In this document: in pieces, positions 15,041 through 15,468 of the stretch
Layout: each line of letters opens with the position of its first letter
Position numbering within the stretch: position 1 is the first letter of the stretch
Origin: Porticoccaceae bacterium
GTDB lineage: Bacteria; Pseudomonadota; Gammaproteobacteria; Pseudomonadales; Porticoccaceae
Direction: 5' to 3'
NCBI GenBank assembly: GCA_003491845.1
Contig: DNBN01000182.1
Location: 1-15,468, forward strand
DNA: 15,468 nucleotides
Notes under the pieces: generated by a model
What the model was told of the DNA's origin: nothing
The model's database searches: none
Seen by the model: the letters and a program-made list of their open reading frames with translations, nothing else
Made by a program: the position numbers and the translations under genes

Positions 15041-15468
15041 ATGAATAAACTAGATAAGCGGGAAAAAGCAATGTGGTTGAATAATAACTACCGTACAACC
15101 GAGAAACGGCATTCTATGGCTAAACTTGGCATGTGGTTATGCCTTAGTTGGTCGCTGATCACTCACTCATTTGCAGCTGAAACTGTGCAGATTAACTTTC
15201 GGGATGCTGATATTCGCAGTGTCATCGAAAGTGTCGCAGAAATTACGGGTAAATCGTTTGTTTTGGATGCCAGAGTCAAAGGTAAGGTAACTATTATTTC
15301 TCCGGGGCCTATCGATGCCTCATTGCTCTATCAAGCCATATTGTCAGCGCTTCAGATAAATGGATTCCAAGCCGTCGAAGACGGTGCAGTCGTGAGAATT
15401 CTTCCTGCTACACAAGCGTTTAATTTTGCTGGGGGTACTGGTGATAATACCTTGGTAACAGAGATTAT
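15041..15468 (+). CDS. gspD: Type II secretion secretin GspD, N-terminal fragment (cut by window edge)
   Basis: Outer-membrane secretin through which substrates leave the cell. Only 142 codons are visible. From ATG 15041 the protein has a basic N-terminal stretch, then a signal peptide reading MAKLGMWLCLSWSLITHSFA (residues 26-45) with cleavage expected after SFA. The mature part opens with the secretin N0 domain: QINFRDADIRSVIESVAEIT, then KSFVLDARVKGKVTIISPGP. Start choice is open: ATG 15041, ATG 15071 (GGGA upstream) and ATG 15116 are all in frame, and the last gives the most usual signal-peptide length. The gene begins four bases after the gspC stop. Confidence 0.95.
   Translation, partial: MNKLDKREKAMWLNNNYRTTEKRHSMAKLGMWLCLSWSLITHSFAAETVQINFRDADIRSVIESVAEITGKSFVLDARVKGKVTIISPGPIDASLLYQAILSALQINGFQAVEDGAVVRILPATQAFNFAGGTGDNTLVTEI

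Overview
The window is an ordinary-looking core-genome segment of a gammaproteobacterium of moderate to low GC. The left-hand gene order (leuS, lnt, corC, ybeY, ybeZ, miaB, then a divergent DUF1820 gene) resembles the arrangement known from Pseudomonas and related marine Gammaproteobacteria. I see no insertion sequence, integrase, tRNA, rRNA, CRISPR array or base-composition island. The species cannot be named from the sequence alone; a marine Cellvibrionales-like lineage is a guess.

Left half (1-6067), all on the minus strand and read from right to left. miaB (tRNA ms2i6A methylthiotransferase) has its own promoter with a perfect TATAAT. After an 87-base gap holding a possible promoter and a perfect 12-bp palindrome comes a tight run: ybeZ (PhoH-type ATPase, TTG start), ybeY (rRNA-maturation endoribonuclease), corC/ybeX (CBS-domain protein) and lnt (apolipoprotein N-acyltransferase). 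An exported peroxiredoxin follows 11 bases after lnt. A strong 13-bp hairpin ends this unit. Beyond it a TATAAT promoter drives leuS, of which only the first 49 codons are in the window.

Right half (6202-15468), all on the plus strand. A small conserved DUF1820 protein gene is followed after 57 bases by a type II secretion operon in the order gspE-F-G-H-I-J-K-L-M-C-D; the window ends inside gspD. This is the order of the Xanthomonas xps locus, where the C homologue (called XpsN there) and the secretin lie at the end. The operon supplies the cytoplasmic ATPase (E), the inner-membrane platform (F, L, M, C), the major pseudopilin (G), the four minor pseudopilins (H, I, J, K) and the outer-membrane secretin (D). 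Prepilin peptidase (GspO) and a pilotin are not in the window and must be elsewhere. From H onward most genes overlap or nearly abut, which suggests translational coupling. gspG stands apart, with a hairpin and a strong ribosome binding site in front of it, as expected for the most abundant subunit.

Several starts were moved by ribosome-binding-site and overlap evidence: gspI to GTG 10394, gspL to ATG 12625, gspC to TTG 14227; gspK starts at GTG 11435. I found no convincing undescribed system. The points most worth a second look are the hairpin before gspG, the GspK C-terminal tail, the exported peroxiredoxin with unusual cysteine spacing, and the palindrome in the ybeZ leader.
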